Positions 9,960 to 21,744 are shown, counted from the stretch's first letter. The stretch: 64,000 nt of DNA from Proteles cristata cristata (GCA_017311185.1 JAESUZ010000753.1:62001-126000), one strand, 5' to 3'. The notes: a model not told the origin generated them from the sequence alone. Numbers and translations are program-made.

Positions 9960-10700
9960 AGATATTTCAGATGTTCTCTGCTTGGTACAATTTTGGTTAG
10001 CAAAGTATTATAATTGTCATGGGTAAACATTTGTTGGTTATTTTCCTAGCATCTACCTCCTCTTTTCCTAATATTACCTAGAAAATTCTTTTGTGAACCA
10101 TCTTATACCTCATTTGATAGCAGCCACTTAGTTTGAGAAGGATGACCCTGATTGGCATGGAGCTATTTTCTGAATACCATGCTTTTTGAGGAATGGTGGG
10201 CAGACTTTACCCAGGCCTTAGTCAGTGTTTAGCACTTTTCCCTGTCTACATTGATGGGTTCAGCACTGAACATATGAGCCAAGTTGGTCAAATCAATGTG
10301 AAGCCCAGGATTTTTGCTTGATGGCTGGATAAAGAGAAACTTGCTCTTGCTAAAAGGTCTGGTTTGTCCATGTGAGGCCTGGAGCTGCTGAAACCTTTTT
10401 CTTCTGTGAGGGAAGCCCAGCCAAGGAATTAAGCAGACACAAGGAGGAGGGCAGAGGTGAAAGTATTATAGAAACTGAGCTAGAGCACTGATCAAACCAT
10501 CTCACAAGTCTGTCCTACTGTAGAATTTTTTTTTATTACCTGAAGTAATAAATTTCTTTTGTTGTCCAAGCCAGTTTAAGCCAGCTTTCTAGAATTTGGG
10601 TTTTTCAGTAGTAGAGATTGAACTTTCCTATCATTAATTGAAATAAATAAAGTTTATTAAGACAAAAGTACCTGGCAGAAAGCAATGTTGTCCATGTTCT
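9960..10700. other. Unassigned, possibly an ancient repeat
   Basis: 10250-10610 has the feel of an old dispersed repeat ('GTGAAGCCCAGGATTTTTG', 'GAGGCCTGGAGCTGCTGAAACC', 'TTGTTGTCCAAGCCAGTTTAAG'), like a widespread mammalian segment ending 'aagccagtttgag', but I cannot name the family. The rest is unique. No open frame of note. Confidence 0.3.
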
Positions 10701-10713
10701 CGAGACACTCTCT

Positions 10714-10740
10714 TCCCCGCCCCCCCCACCCACCCCCGCC
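10714..10740. repeat. Poly-C tract
   Basis: C-rich run (CCCCGCCCCCCCCACCCACC and onward). On the minus strand it gives several G-runs. Confidence 0.9.
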
Positions 10741-10794
10741 TCTTGTAATGCCATGGTGGCATTTTAGGATTCTAGGCTTGGTCTGTAAGCCTGT

Positions 10795-10990
10795 CCCCTG
10801 GGGGTCACTTTCTGGTTCACCCAGTTAGTGCTCTCTCTAACTCGCAGTTTCTTCATCTGTAGGTTCAGAATAATAATTAATAGTGCCTACTTGGCTTGGG
10901 GCTATAAGGGCTGCATGAGTTGATTTCTGTAGTTTTCAGCACAGAGCTTCTCACGTAGTGAATGTTAATTAATGTCAGTTATTACTACTA
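10795..10990 (+). mobile_element. MIR, sense
   Basis: 'GCAGTTTCTTCATCTGTAGG', 'CAGAATAATAATTAATAGTG', 'CCTACTTGGC' and 'GTAGTGAATGTTAATTAATG' follow the MIR 3' half. Confidence 0.7.
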
Positions 10991-11422
10991 TTGGTGTTAT
11001 TGTTACTGTCATTGTTCTAACTGATTGTTCTCTTTCAGAACAAATCTGTTTCTTCTTTAGCCCTCCATCATCCCTAAATGCAGTGTTGATTAGGGCAAGA
11101 GGATAGACAGAGTGAGTTTTGGTAAGTCCATAAAGTGACAACTCTGCCATTTGCTTTCCTACTCTACACTTCTCAGACGTGGAGCTCTCTGAGCAAGTCT
11201 TAGTCTGTGATTTGATCTTACCGGTGTTCCTTGTGTTTGGGATGACTATGTCTCCCATGTGATTCTGTTGATGGCCTGTAATATTCTGTGCAGGACTCCG
11301 ATTGTACAGCTGAAATAATCATGTCACCTGGTGGGGCGAGGCAGAGCAATAGCTACGCAGTACTTTTTGTTTTTCTTTTTGAATTAAGGAAACAGAAAAA
11401 TCCATGATTCAGTGTGAGGACT

Positions 11423-11883
11423 ATTTTTTTTTTTAATTTTTAATGTTTTTTAAAATTTATTTCTGGGGCGCCTGGGTGGCTTAGTCGGTTAAGCGTCCGA
11501 CTTTCGCTTAGGTCATGATCTCGCGGTTCATGGGTTCGAGCCCCATCGGGCTCTGTGCTGACTGCCAGCTCGGAGCCTGGAGCCTGTTCAGTCTGTGACT
11601 CCCTCTCTCTCTGACCCTCCCCTGCTCACGCTGTCTCTCTCTCTGTCTCCTAGAAATAAATAAAACATTTAAAAAAAATTTTTTTTTAATTTATTTCTGA
11701 GAGAGAGAGAGAGGCAGTGTGAGCAGGGAAGAGTCAGAGAAAGAGGGAGATACAGAATCTGATGCAGGCTCCAGGCTCTGAGCTGTCAGCACAGAGCCCG
11801 ATGCGGGGATTGAACCCACAGATGGTGAGATCATGACCTTAGCTGAAGTCGGACGCTTAACCGACTGAGCCACCTGGGCGCTC
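11423..11883 (-). mobile_element. CAN SINE, antisense, split by a younger SINE
   Basis: T-rich left part (11423-11465) and GAGA/body/head part (11688-11883, ending GAGCCACCTGGGCGCTCC) belong to one antisense copy. Its duplications CAGTGTGAGGACTA (11410-11422) and CAGTATGAGGACTG (11884-11897) flank the whole unit, so the inner SINE came later. Confidence 0.93.
11466..11687 (+). mobile_element. CAN SINE, young 'TTCGCTTAGG' subfamily, nested
   Basis: Sense copy: GGCGCCTGGGTGGCTTAGTC, GACTTTCGCTTAGGTC, GCTGACTGCCAGCTCGGAGC, TCAGTCTGTGACTCCC and TCTCCTAGAAATAAATAAA. Duplication AATTTATTTCTG is exact at 11454-11465 and 11688-11699, inside the antisense SINE. Confidence 0.96.
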
Positions 11884-11899
11884 CAGTATGAGGACTGTT

Positions 11900-12534
11900 G
11901 ATGTGGGGAGTGGACTTATTAGCAACAACAATGAAAGTCTGGGACCTCCCATTCTCTAATGATTGAAACCAGTGTGCTGATGTATATAAATAAATAAAAC
12001 AGTGGCACTTCTGAAGTGACTTTCCTCCCCCAGGCTCACCGCTGTCGTCCTGGGAGATGCGTGTGTGGCAGCAGTCACTTGGAAATGGGAACGCATATGT
12101 GCACATATTCCCCTTTGCCCACTCCCTTTGAGCACTTTCAAGGCCTAAAGACAATTCCTTGTTATCTTCCTGAGAAATTAACTTCTGTTTTTCCCTTCTT
12201 GTGAGCCAAAAGAGTAATCACCACATGCTCCCTCGTTATGAGTTTAGGGAAAGAAACACAGGCTTCATTCAGGGTCTGTACCAACTGCGTAGGGTTTAAT
12301 TGGTCATGGAGGGAATTTTCATTACCTTTTCTGCAGCTGTAGTGCAAGCACTTCCTCAAGTCCTAGAGGACTTGGTTCCTCTTTCCTGACCAACTTCTTC
12401 CCTGACTAATCTCATGAATACACTGGCTGAGGAGAATAAAAGCAGCTATTGCTAATTAAGTATTAATCAAATATGTTATTCTTAAAATACATTCTTATTT
12501 TCTCTCTGAAGAATCAACAGTCCAGGGCTATCTG
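11900..12534. other. Unique sequence
   Basis: No repeat recognised. 12435-12475 is AT-site rich (GCTAATTAAGTATTAATCAA), which could be regulatory, but there is no second line of evidence. Confidence 0.4.
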
Positions 12535-12690
12535 TCCTATTTTTATCCTCATTTCATGGAGGAGAAAATGACGTCTCTGAGGGGTTTAGTAACTTGCCCA
12601 GGTCATACTTTTAGGAGGTGCAGCCAGCTCTCAATTCCAGATTGAGACTAGAGAATGTGGTCTTTACCCTATTCCACTCTCTGATACCAT
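12535..12690 (-). mobile_element. MIR, antisense
   Basis: 'TTTTTATCCTCATTTCATGGAGGAGAAAATGA', 'AGTAACTTGCCCAGGTCATAC' and 'CTCAATTCCAGATTGAGAC' match an antisense MIR core. Confidence 0.7.
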
Positions 12691-12699
12691 GATTATTTC

Positions 12700-15600
12700 C
12701 TTTCCTTCTAAGTGTTCTTGTATCTGGTACTATCCTTATTTTTTTTTTTAATCACACTTGATTTGCACAAGCTTCTTTTCACTTGCTTCTGTTCTAGTTC
12801 CTTCCCCATGAATCAGTTTGTGCCTTTTTGTGACTGAGTCCCTTTTTCCTCTTGCCTGACTCCCTAGCTTACCTTATGTTTACTTATAGACCTATGGGTG
12901 TACCAGAGTCGGTGGTCCGTGTTCACAGGCTCACGGGAAGATGCAGTGTGGAGAAGAAAGGAAGCTTCTGGGTTTTTTTCTCCACCTACTCCTTCCTCCT
13001 GCACCCCAGTGTACTGTCTTCGTCCATTTTTTCCTGTCTGCCTTTCCATCCCCTTTGGAGCTCACATTCCAAATGTCTCGCAGCTTGGTCTGGAGACATT
13101 TCCATCTATTGGGATCCTGGCTACAGACTTCTAATACATGAAGTGATTTTCAAGTGTGCAAAAGAGCTATGATTTCAGTTACGTATTTGGGTCCGTTGAA
13201 AATTATGAAGATGAAAGTAACATTTGGAAAAAGAGTTGGAGGACAGGATAGCAACTTGGTCTAAGCCTGATGCTTACATGTGTGATGCTGGTTCAATATC
13301 TCCAATTTCCTTTCCAGTCCTTGTTAAAGTGCTTCTGAAGAAGAATTTGATCATGGTAGGTCAGGACTTGTGGGGGTCTGAAGCTGTCCTTCCTGAGTTC
13401 ATGTATTCATTTATTTATTTAACAATTACTGTCTGTATTCCTCAAGGTTCCTAAATTTCATCAAATCAACCAACCTTTTTACCGAAAGCTATGGACTTTC
13501 GTCCATAGTTTTACCTAAAACTCCACAGAACACGTAACACAGTTTTGCATGCAATTTGAGGGGGTTCACGCACCCTTTAAAGTCCACCTGAGGACTCCTG
13601 GCTAAGAACCCCAGCTTAGTGATGCAACACCTTTCTTGCTTAATCATGTTCTGATTGCTAAATCAAAGCCTTTTCCATCATGAGTAGAGATAGATATTCA
13701 TCCCGGATTCTTGGATGGAACTGTATTCTTGGATGGAACAGAACTGCCAAGTTCTGTTTGCTCATCACTGCAGTTTTACAAGACTACTAAAAAAGAAACA
13801 AAGTAGCTAAGTAGCTGTGCGGAATTACTCATGACCAAAAAGGTATCCTTAGCAAAGGTGTCATCTTCATCTTGTCAGCCTTCTGAGCCTCCATATGTAG
13901 GGTTGCTAAAATGTTTTATGGGGAATTTAAATCCTTTGATTGAAATAAAGATCGTAGGAGGGGTGAAAAAGGCAGTCTCAGGAATGGTTAGGCAGAGTAG
14001 GTTAGGTATTTGCAAAAAGCTCAGTTGCTTTGATGAAAGGAATTTCAATACATTGAGTTCTTAAATCTGTAGTGTGTATGAGCGTTTATAATGTTTGAAG
14101 AAAATGAAATTTTCCACATCTAAAGAAATGAGCGTTTTCCTTTGGGGTTTTTTAGTCCACAGCAATACGACAGCTAATCAGAAAGCCTCCATACTCAGAA
14201 GGGTTTCATTGACTCTGTTTTCATATTTTTTAATTAGATGATTTATAGTTTCTCTGACAGGCCTGGTGCAGCCTTTGCATTCCTAGAAGGAATCATCTAT
14301 AGCTTGGAGTCCTACAATACAGGAAATAAACAGCAGGAGCCAGACCTCATTTGCTGTTATGGTTTCTGTTGGTGACTAGGATATGTAAAACTTCTGTCAA
14401 CATAAACAGAAGTTGGCCGATCACAAAAGAGTGAATAAAATTTTGTGCTGACTTTCCTTCCAGTTATACTTTCACTGCCTCCTGCCCCATTAAGAGTAAC
14501 TGGAGAATTCTTCAGTTAGAATGGCATTGTGTTTCCATGCAGAAAACCAGAGCCTCCTGTACACTGAGCTGATGTAGGAAGGGCAACAAACCGAAGGGCT
14601 GGGCTTTTGTCATCTGTTCTTAAGAGCTGTGACATAAGTGGTCAAAGGAGCTCATTGTCCAGGGCTTTCTATAAGTCATTCTGGAATGTTCGGTTCAGAG
14701 GAAAAGAAGCCAATTCCTGTCTTCACCTTCCTGAAGACTGGTGGCTTCTGTCCATTGGACAGTAGGTCCTGCTTGGTGTCTGACTATCATGCTGTAGCAT
14801 TTTGGAGAACCCAGGTTTCCCTGTGGCCTGGAGGGTCCCATCCCCGCCTGAGTGGGGAGAGGCTGAAACTGCATCTCCGTTGCGTGGTCCTGGCACTGTC
14901 TGTGTGCCAGGGCACCGTGCAGAGCCTGGGCTTTCAGGCGCACTTTGGATGAAGTCATTCTTCCCTGAAAACTGAGATGGGAAATTTCTCCTGACGTGTA
15001 GGAACTTGACCAAGAGGTTAAGCAAAGCCTAGCTGAGAATCAGGCTGGGAGTGTGTTCTTTCAGGCACAGGTTTAGAAGGGGATCACATTGCTTTTACTT
15101 CTTTTGTTTCCTCTACTAACAAATTATTAAGGTAAATTTCCACTGGAAGAAAATGGCCATTTGAAAGCATTTGAAAATCTACTAAATTACACATTCCATT
15201 TAAAAATTATGAGACAGACTGTGAGACAGAAGCAGTGAGCTGAGAATTAGCATTGAACTTTAATTTGTTTGCTTGCGTGTAGATATCTGTATGGAAACTA
15301 ACAGGGCTGGCCATACTCAGTTCCTCTTTCTCTACCTTCTACCCAAAGGGCCTCATTATAATTTCTTTTTTATTCTGTTAGTACCCTCATATTCTCCACA
15401 CCCCCTCCTCCCCTGCAATCTTGCTCTCAGGAAAGAATCTGATCTCAGTTACCTATACTTTATACACCTCAATGTGAATACAAACCTGGATACTGATACC
15501 CCCAGGGGATTTAGAATGCTATTAACTTATTTTGAATTAGAAGACTTTGCTCCTTTGTAAAAGAAGTAGCAACTAATACCTAAGTACATTTGTAAAATAA

Positions 15601-15730
15601 ACTTGAAATGTTTGTGCTTTGCCCTGTTGTTGAATTGCCTAGGTTAATGCTATGACTGTGGGACCACTGAAGTATGTGTGAGTAAGCCTTATTAATAGCA
15701 CTATCTGGGAGAGATGGGCACTTGGCAAAA
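12700..15730. other. Mostly unique sequence, no gene seen
   Basis: About 3 kb with little recognisable repeat. It holds an 18-bp tandem duplication (13707-13741) and an 8-bp perfect hairpin CTATGGAC-TTTC-GTCCATAG (13489-13508). Open stretches at 12852-13172 (+) and 14638-14952 (+) reach about 105 codons but show no domain, no codon bias I can see and no splice context. Confidence 0.4.
13707..13741. repeat. Two-copy 18-bp tandem duplication
   Basis: ATTCTTGGATGGAACTGT is followed directly by ATTCTTGGATGGAACAG, with one difference before the end. Confidence 0.85.
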
Positions 15731-15734
15731 TTCA

Positions 15735-15850
15735 GGTTTGCCACTAGTTTGCACTGTGGGTTTGGGAAAGTGCGCTGACTGCACTGTTGTACAATGAAAA
15801 GTTTGAATTAGATGATCTGCAAGGGTCCTTGTAAACCTATGAGTCTGAGG
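15735..15850 (+). mobile_element. Possible MIR3-like fragment
   Basis: 'TGGGTTTGGGAAAGTG', then 'GAATTAGATGATCTGCAAGGGTCCTTG' resembles the MIR3 'gattagatgatctctaaggtccct' segment. Weak. Confidence 0.4.
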
Positions 15851-15859
15851 AGTTGAAGC

Positions 15860-17180
15860 TGAGTCTTGAAGGAACAGCCTGTGTAGACAGACTACAGGTG
15901 TCCACCCGTGGATGATCTTAGAGTAACAAGTCTGCCTCATTGTGCTCCTTGACTCCTTTAAGACCAACATAAAACAGAGAAAATGTTATAATCTTTAGCT
16001 CATACCAGACTTTCCCTTAAGGAGAGAACTGCCTTTGTTTGGGAGAAATACTTTGATCAGTCATTTGGAGTCGATGGTGAAGCACTGAAGACATTAGTCT
16101 GTAGTGAAAACATTAGTGTGTGGGAGTCCAAGCCACAAAAAGTTGGCTAATGTCTTGAATATGATAAAGGGATTTATGTTTTGTTCTGCCCTAAGCAGAG
16201 GTAGAGAAGAAAATAGAGGAGCAGAGACCAGTGAGGGAAAGGAGAGAGAATTTGGAAAGATGGCATCATTCCAAGACTGGATGCTATGCATTCTAAAAGG
16301 TTAATAAGAAAACCCTAGAGATATTAGGAAGTGTATTGTCTAATGTGAGTTTTTAATTTTGTTTTCTGTAACCTACCAATCTTTAGCAACTCTAATTTTA
16401 CCCTAAATGTGTTTTAAGTGGATTATTTTTTTAGAAACTGAGGAAAGTATTGGGATTTTGTGTCTAGATTATTGGGCATTGGTATGGACATAGCAGGTTT
16501 GGAAATAAAATCTTGTAGGTGAAGTTTGACAATGAGAACACAGACATAACTTAGAAATTTTCAGAAATCTTGGTAAGAGATTTGTATTTCCATTGGGCTT
16601 GGAGTTGAGAGGTTCCCTAGTCAATTTTTAAGATCTAACCAGACCTTAAGGGGCAGATCAGGTGAAGGAGTTATCAGATGACATTATTATGGGGTCTTAT
16701 CTGAAAATTGTTGATGCAGTAATGGTGGATAAGCAATTTTGACAAATTTATAAAACCCTGGAAAGAAGAAGAATCTGATTCTTTTGATTGCACTTTTGAG
16801 ATGATGTGATGAACCTCATCCATCTCTCAGCAATGGCTCCCTTTTGGTCAGAGTTTGGCTCTTTCAGAGAGATCTAGAAAACATAATTCCCTGTATCATC
16901 TGTGGCCATTTGTAACTCACTGATGACTGTCTTGTCCACTGTTGTTTCCTGGGATTTTGAGAAAAGATTCTGAGACAAACAACTCCTTTGTGGAAGTTAG
17001 CTTTGGAAGTGACCATTGGAATGTCTATCCTCAAACAGTATGCACTATCCAATCCCAGGTAGATAAAATGCATGCATATTTAGCAATTGCTATGAAAAAA
17101 ATGTAGGAAGCATGGCGCTCAAAATAATAGCTAAGGTGAGAGGTCCCATTAGGGTTTTCATTGTATCTAATCTTACACTT
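15860..17180. other. Unique sequence
   Basis: No repeat family, gene or RNA recognised. The longest open stretches are under 70 codons. Confidence 0.4.
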
Positions 17181-17184
17181 TTTT

Positions 17185-17310
17185 TTTTGTAGCATTTATC
17201 AAAATCGAAATTCATTACTTGTGTGTTTTGCTATCAATTCCCTTCCTAGAACAGGGACTTTCTGTCCTGTACCAGGCCCAGAATAATGAAAATCTCTGAG
17301 CAATGAAGTG
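17185..17310 (+). mobile_element. L2 3' end, sense
   Basis: 'GTAGCATTTATCAAAATCG', 'TTACTTGTGTGTTTTGCTATC', 'CCTAGAACAGGGACTTTCTGTC' match the L2 3' end (agcacttatcac... agggcagggacttt). Confidence 0.55.
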
Positions 17311-17319
17311 GAAGGTGCT

Positions 17320-18430
17320 TATTTTCTTCTTTCTGATTTTTTTCAGCCTTGTAGCTTCTACAAGAGCTAATTTTTTTCCCCGATGACAAAATATAAAGCT
17401 TACACAAATGAAACAAGCACAATTAAACACTCTGTATGGTGTTTAAGAGACAGATTTGTGCAACTGAAGAAGAGACCTACAAAGAAAGGGGCAGATTGAG
17501 AAATGTACATAATTGGTAGGTTTCCTTTCTTAGACCTAAGAACTTGATTGGTAGAGAAGAATCCTAAAAAGAGTCTAAAGTGTGCTGAGGGCACAATAGT
17601 GCCATGCTCACAATAGCAGGATCCGACAGCTCGATCTTCATTTAAAATAATTACAGTTGTGTTTCGTTCTCTGCCCTTTAGAATTGGATTTTATTATGTC
17701 AAGGAAAAAAAAATGAACAAGGCTGCTACTATGGGATCATTTGTTAGATGTGTAAGTTTCAGAATGTATTTCCAGGCACTTATGGGGCTTAGGCTTGGGC
17801 TTTGTGGATTTTCTGTGTCAGGATATTTCTGTATGTCTCCAAGTAAACTGGGTAGGTACTTCTCACCTCCCAGGGATTCATGACTGATTTGGGGTCCCTG
17901 TACCTTTTCTTTTGAAGGTCAGTGAGAAGGGAAAGAATTGAAATTCACTATATGCTGATTGTATTCCAAAGCCACACTTAGTATTAAAACCACAGGAGGA
18001 GTCATTTACATTTGACAGGGGCTGTGGGTCTTCAGCAATGATCTTTTGGCAATGTATCTTTTGGGTTTTAGGTTGAAAAGAACCTTGATGTTGGGGTTTC
18101 TGGTTTTCAGATGAGTGGCTGGTAGCCTGTTTTGAGAAAAGCCTTGGGGATGGTAATATGTACTTGGCTTCTTGGAGTGCAAGAATTCTGCTTCTTGGTG
18201 GACCACAGTTTGACTTTGTTTTCAGGGTTGCCTTGGTGTAACAAAGCGTCTCTTATGCCTTTGGGGTTGTCCTTGCCAGCCATCACCTGCCAATTGGGTC
18301 CCGTCTATGGAAGTGTTCTGAGTCGGAAAATGAGGTGTGAGAAATACTTTATTTGGGTTTAGGCCACTCCTACCTTTTGGATACCATTACGTTTGAAAGT
18401 TTAGGATTTGGCCTGGTTCCCTTGTTCACG
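17320..18430. other. Unique sequence
   Basis: No recognisable repeat or gene. Open stretches of 60-76 codons on both strands look random. Confidence 0.4.
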
Positions 18431-18439
18431 TTTTTTTCA

Positions 18440-18895
18440 CTCAAAAATATGCATTGGATATTTTTTTTAGAGTTTACTATTGCAGGGCACTGTACTGGGC
18501 ACAACAGAATTAGAATCAAACAGGGGAAACAGGCTCTGCCCTTATTAAGTGTATAGTATGAGAGGAAAGAAAAAGAAAAAGTCAACTCAAAAGCCACACA
18601 GCTCTTTAATTGCAGTTGTGATCTATGCTCTAGTTGGCCTGTGTATCATGAGGAAGTCTAAGGTGAAGACAGGCTAGGGGGAGGCGGGTAGACAGGAGGG
18701 ACAGAGTGTGCGTGACCTTACGGGGAGGCCTAGAAGTAAGCAGGAGTGGCTGACTTAGAGATGGAGAGCAAACACAGAGGCTGGAGCATGTGGGAAAGTG
18801 AGTGTGCCTTGGGGAGGACTGAATGGAGGTCAGGAGCCAGATCATGAGGGCTCCTGGGCCACCTTGAAGACCCTGGACTCTATGAGCTAGAAGCT
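18440..18895 (-). mobile_element. L2, antisense
   Basis: 'GCAGGGCACTGTACTGGGCAC', 'CAGGCTCTGCCCTTATTAAG' and later 'GGTCAGGAGCCAGATCATGAGGG', 'CTTGAAGACCCTGGACTC' follow the antisense L2 3' region (ccaggcactgttctaggc... gccagatcatgcaggg...). Confidence 0.6.
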
Positions 18896-18899
18896 TTCT

Positions 18900-20100
18900 G
18901 CCCACAAGAAAGGTGTCTATCCCAGGAGGTATGTGTAGGGGACACATATGATTTTATTTATGTCTAGCGTGACCACCCCTCTTAGTCCCTTTCCAGTTCT
19001 GGAAGTTGCTTCTTCATTGCTCTGTGGCTATCATGGAAGCAGCCTTGTTGCATTGGACTACTCTGTGGCCCAGCCATGGCTGGTTGACCCAGGGGTTTTT
19101 CTTATTAGATTCCTCGTGGTATTGGAATTGCAGTTGAGAAAGCGCAGTTAGTTTTTCTCCTGGTAGCTGGGCCAGCGGGCCAGCAGAGTGAAGAGCTGTC
19201 AGAGGCCCTGTTCTGTCAAGCGGTCGGGGGCACAGACAGAGGAATGAAGCAAATCTGCAGAAAGAATTTAAATTTAAGGTGAAATCAGAGAGGGAGGACA
19301 TATTTTTTTAGTTCTCCATATGCTCCAGGCATTGGTTCTAGATCTTTCCAGCATGATCTTAGCCTTGATTACATTATAATAATAACAAAATCTCCTCTCT
19401 CTACTTTTTGTTTAAACTAGCCAGAGTTAATTTCTGTTACTAATGTAAAAATTATTTTTTCTATGTGTGTAGGTATTTATGGACATATATTACAGTTCTG
19501 CTTTAGTCCCATTTTATGATTGTAAATGGGCCTCAAAGCTTGTTCATTCAAAGAAAGCCAATTATCCTTGAGTTTTGTTTAAGATACAAAAGGAGCAGGA
19601 GAGTTACATTCATCTAACATTTCTCAAGGATGGAAATGTGACCCAAAGAGACTTTGCTGCATAAGCAGAAATATTTTAACAAGTTAACAAGATAATTTAT
19701 GGATTTGATTGTAAAAACTTATTAAAAAATGAAATTTTACTTGTAGTGTTCTCTCTTATTTGAGTCTTTACAGCCCACTCTGGTCTTATTTCTTCTGGAA
19801 GGCGATGCAAACAGCAATAGTATTAGCATAAATTTAAAAATGTGGTTTATTTTTACATGTAACTAACTACATTTTCCTAATTCTGTCTTTGCTGCATTAT
19901 CAGCTCTTGAATAGAGCATCTTGGCTAATGGCAGGGTTGCTCTCGCCGATCTGGCCTCTGGGCCTGCTAATTTGAATGAACACTGTCTGCCAGCCAGTGC
20001 TGAGATTTGAGAGAGTGTGAGACTGAAGAATGAGAAAGTTCAAGACAATTCCACACTATGGTGTGATAACCAATTAGTCTGGTTACCCAGTTACTGAACT
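18900..20100. other. Unique sequence with a possible conserved block
   Basis: No repeat recognised. 19890-20090 carries motif-like runs such as GGCCTGCTAATTTGAATGAA and TGATAACCAATTAGTCTGG, which have the look of conserved noncoding DNA. Not tested. Confidence 0.3.
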
Positions 20101-20104
20101 GGTT

Positions 20105-20640
20105 GGGAAGCAGTGTGGTATCATGGATAAGAACGGGCTCTGTGTGGAAATTTCACTTCCAACTATTTGCTGGGCGACTTCAAGCAAGTTATCAGATCTT
20201 TCTAAATCTTAACTTTCTTAACAATACAATGGGGTAATAGCAATACTTACTGCATTAGAATATTATGAATCAGGGGCGCGTTGGTGGCTCAGTCGGTTCA
20301 GTGTCTGACTTCAGGTCATGATCTCACGGATCCTGGGTTCGAGCCCCACGTCGGGCTCTGTGCTGACAGCTAGCTCAGAGCCTGGAGCTTGTCTTCAGAT
20401 TCTGTATCTCCCTCTCTCTCTGGTCCTACCCTGCTCATGCTGTCTCTGTCTCTAAAAAAAAAAAAAATAATAACCTGTGGGCCGTGACCCACCTCTAAAA
20501 AAAAGGAATATTATGAATCAGTAAAATACTATTTATAAAGCACATCGTAACTTTTTTAAGTATTAGCAATTTTTGTAGGTTTTATTTGATAAAGCTGTTG
20601 CCACAATGCCTAGTACGTGGTAAATGCTGTGGCTCTTTTA
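20105..20640 (+). mobile_element. MIR, sense, split by SINE
   Basis: 'GCAGTGTGGTATCATGGATAAGA', 'GCTGGGCGACTTCAAGCAAG', 'CTTAACTTTCTTAACAATAC', 'AATGGGGTAATAGCAATACTTAC' before the SINE, then 'AAAGCACATCG' and 'TGCCTAGTACGTGGTAAATGC' after it: one nearly complete MIR. Confidence 0.8.
20273..20504 (+). mobile_element. CAN SINE with extra 3' sequence
   Basis: SINE body 20273 to about 20467, then about 30 bp of non-SINE DNA (CCTGTGGGCCGTGACCCACC within 20473-20492), a second A8 run and the duplication. GAATATTATGAATCA flanks the whole unit (20258-20272 and 20506-20520), so the extra piece arrived with the SINE. Confidence 0.9.
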
Positions 20641-20689
20641 CCCTTAAAATGTACACATTCATATCCTTAAAACTTTAGCGGATAAACAT

Positions 20690-20885
20690 CTCCTGTGACC
20701 AGTCTGTCCTTGGATGGCAGGTTAAGAGTTGATGACTCTATCCAACCTCTGATTCTATAGGCAGGGAGATTGAGACCCACAAGAGTAGCAATTTCTCAAG
20801 ATCAAGCAGTGCTTGGTGGAGCTGGGGCTGGAACTCAGGGACCTGGCTCTTAATTCAGTTCTGTACCCACTTTACTGCTGTTTCA
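20690..20885 (-). mobile_element. MIR- or CR1/L3-like fragment
   Basis: 'GGCAGGGAGATTGAGACCC', 'CAATTTCTCAAGATCAAGCAG', 'GGAGCTGGGGCTGGAACTC', 'CCTGGCTCTTAATTCAG' match the shared pattern of antisense MIR and of L3/CR1 3' ends. I cannot separate the two. Confidence 0.5.
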
Positions 20886-20889
20886 TGTG

Positions 20890-21740
20890 CAGAAGACCTA
20901 GAGCATTCTTCAGCTACACTGGTATCTATACAGAGGAGACATGACATGTATGAAAGATACATGAGAGGCCATCACAAACCTCCAAACTTCTGAACATGGA
21001 AATGCTTATCTGGATCCTCCTTTATTCCAAATGGTACTTCTATTAGGGACCATGTTTCTCTTAGGATCATGTTTTCTGTATAAAGCCTTTTATGTGAATA
21101 CAGTTTTACTAAAGCATTTTCTCTTACTTATTGTCAAATCTTCACAAGCACCTGAGTTTGTGACCACATCACGGGCATTATTGCATCTCAGGACAAGGAA
21201 AGAATTTCCAAGTCTTCTTGCAGAAAGATGCTGGGCCCTTGACCCCTCAGGAACTCCCCCAAACACTAGGTATGTCGTCTGGAATATCCAAATTTGTATT
21301 TCACTGAAATTTCATGCTAGAACATGTCACAGATCTTTGGTATTGCTGCTCATAAATAAGAGAAATGGTGATTGTTAAGTCTTTCAATGCTAAATATTAC
21401 TCTATAACAGTTCTGTTATACTTGACTTTGATCAGACTGTTGTGTTCCATTAAGGGCCATATTTTAAGAGGACTGTGGCCAAACATAATAGACATAAGAA
21501 CAACAGTGAGGATGGGAGAGAGTTCTGGGAGTGGGATTCTGTGCGGCATGGTAAAGGAATTGAGTATATTCGCCCTGGAAAAAAGATGAAAAAGAGTGAT
21601 AAAATCTGCCTTCGGATATCGTGGTACTGTCAGGAGAAGGAGGGATTTTAGTTAGTCCTACTGGATATTTCAGGAAGGCATATTTTAGGCTCTGTATAAA
21701 AAAGTTAGGTGATACTTGAACAGTAATAACTATAACAGTG
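20890..21740. other. Unique sequence
   Basis: An open stretch at 21031-21378 (+) uses a hydrophobic start but lacks any family resemblance or splice context. No repeat recognised. Confidence 0.4.
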
Positions 21741-21744
21741 AAGG

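Noticed and set aside
13489..13508. Perfect 8-bp hairpin with TTTC loop
   Set aside because: Short palindromes of this size are expected by chance several times in 64 kb.
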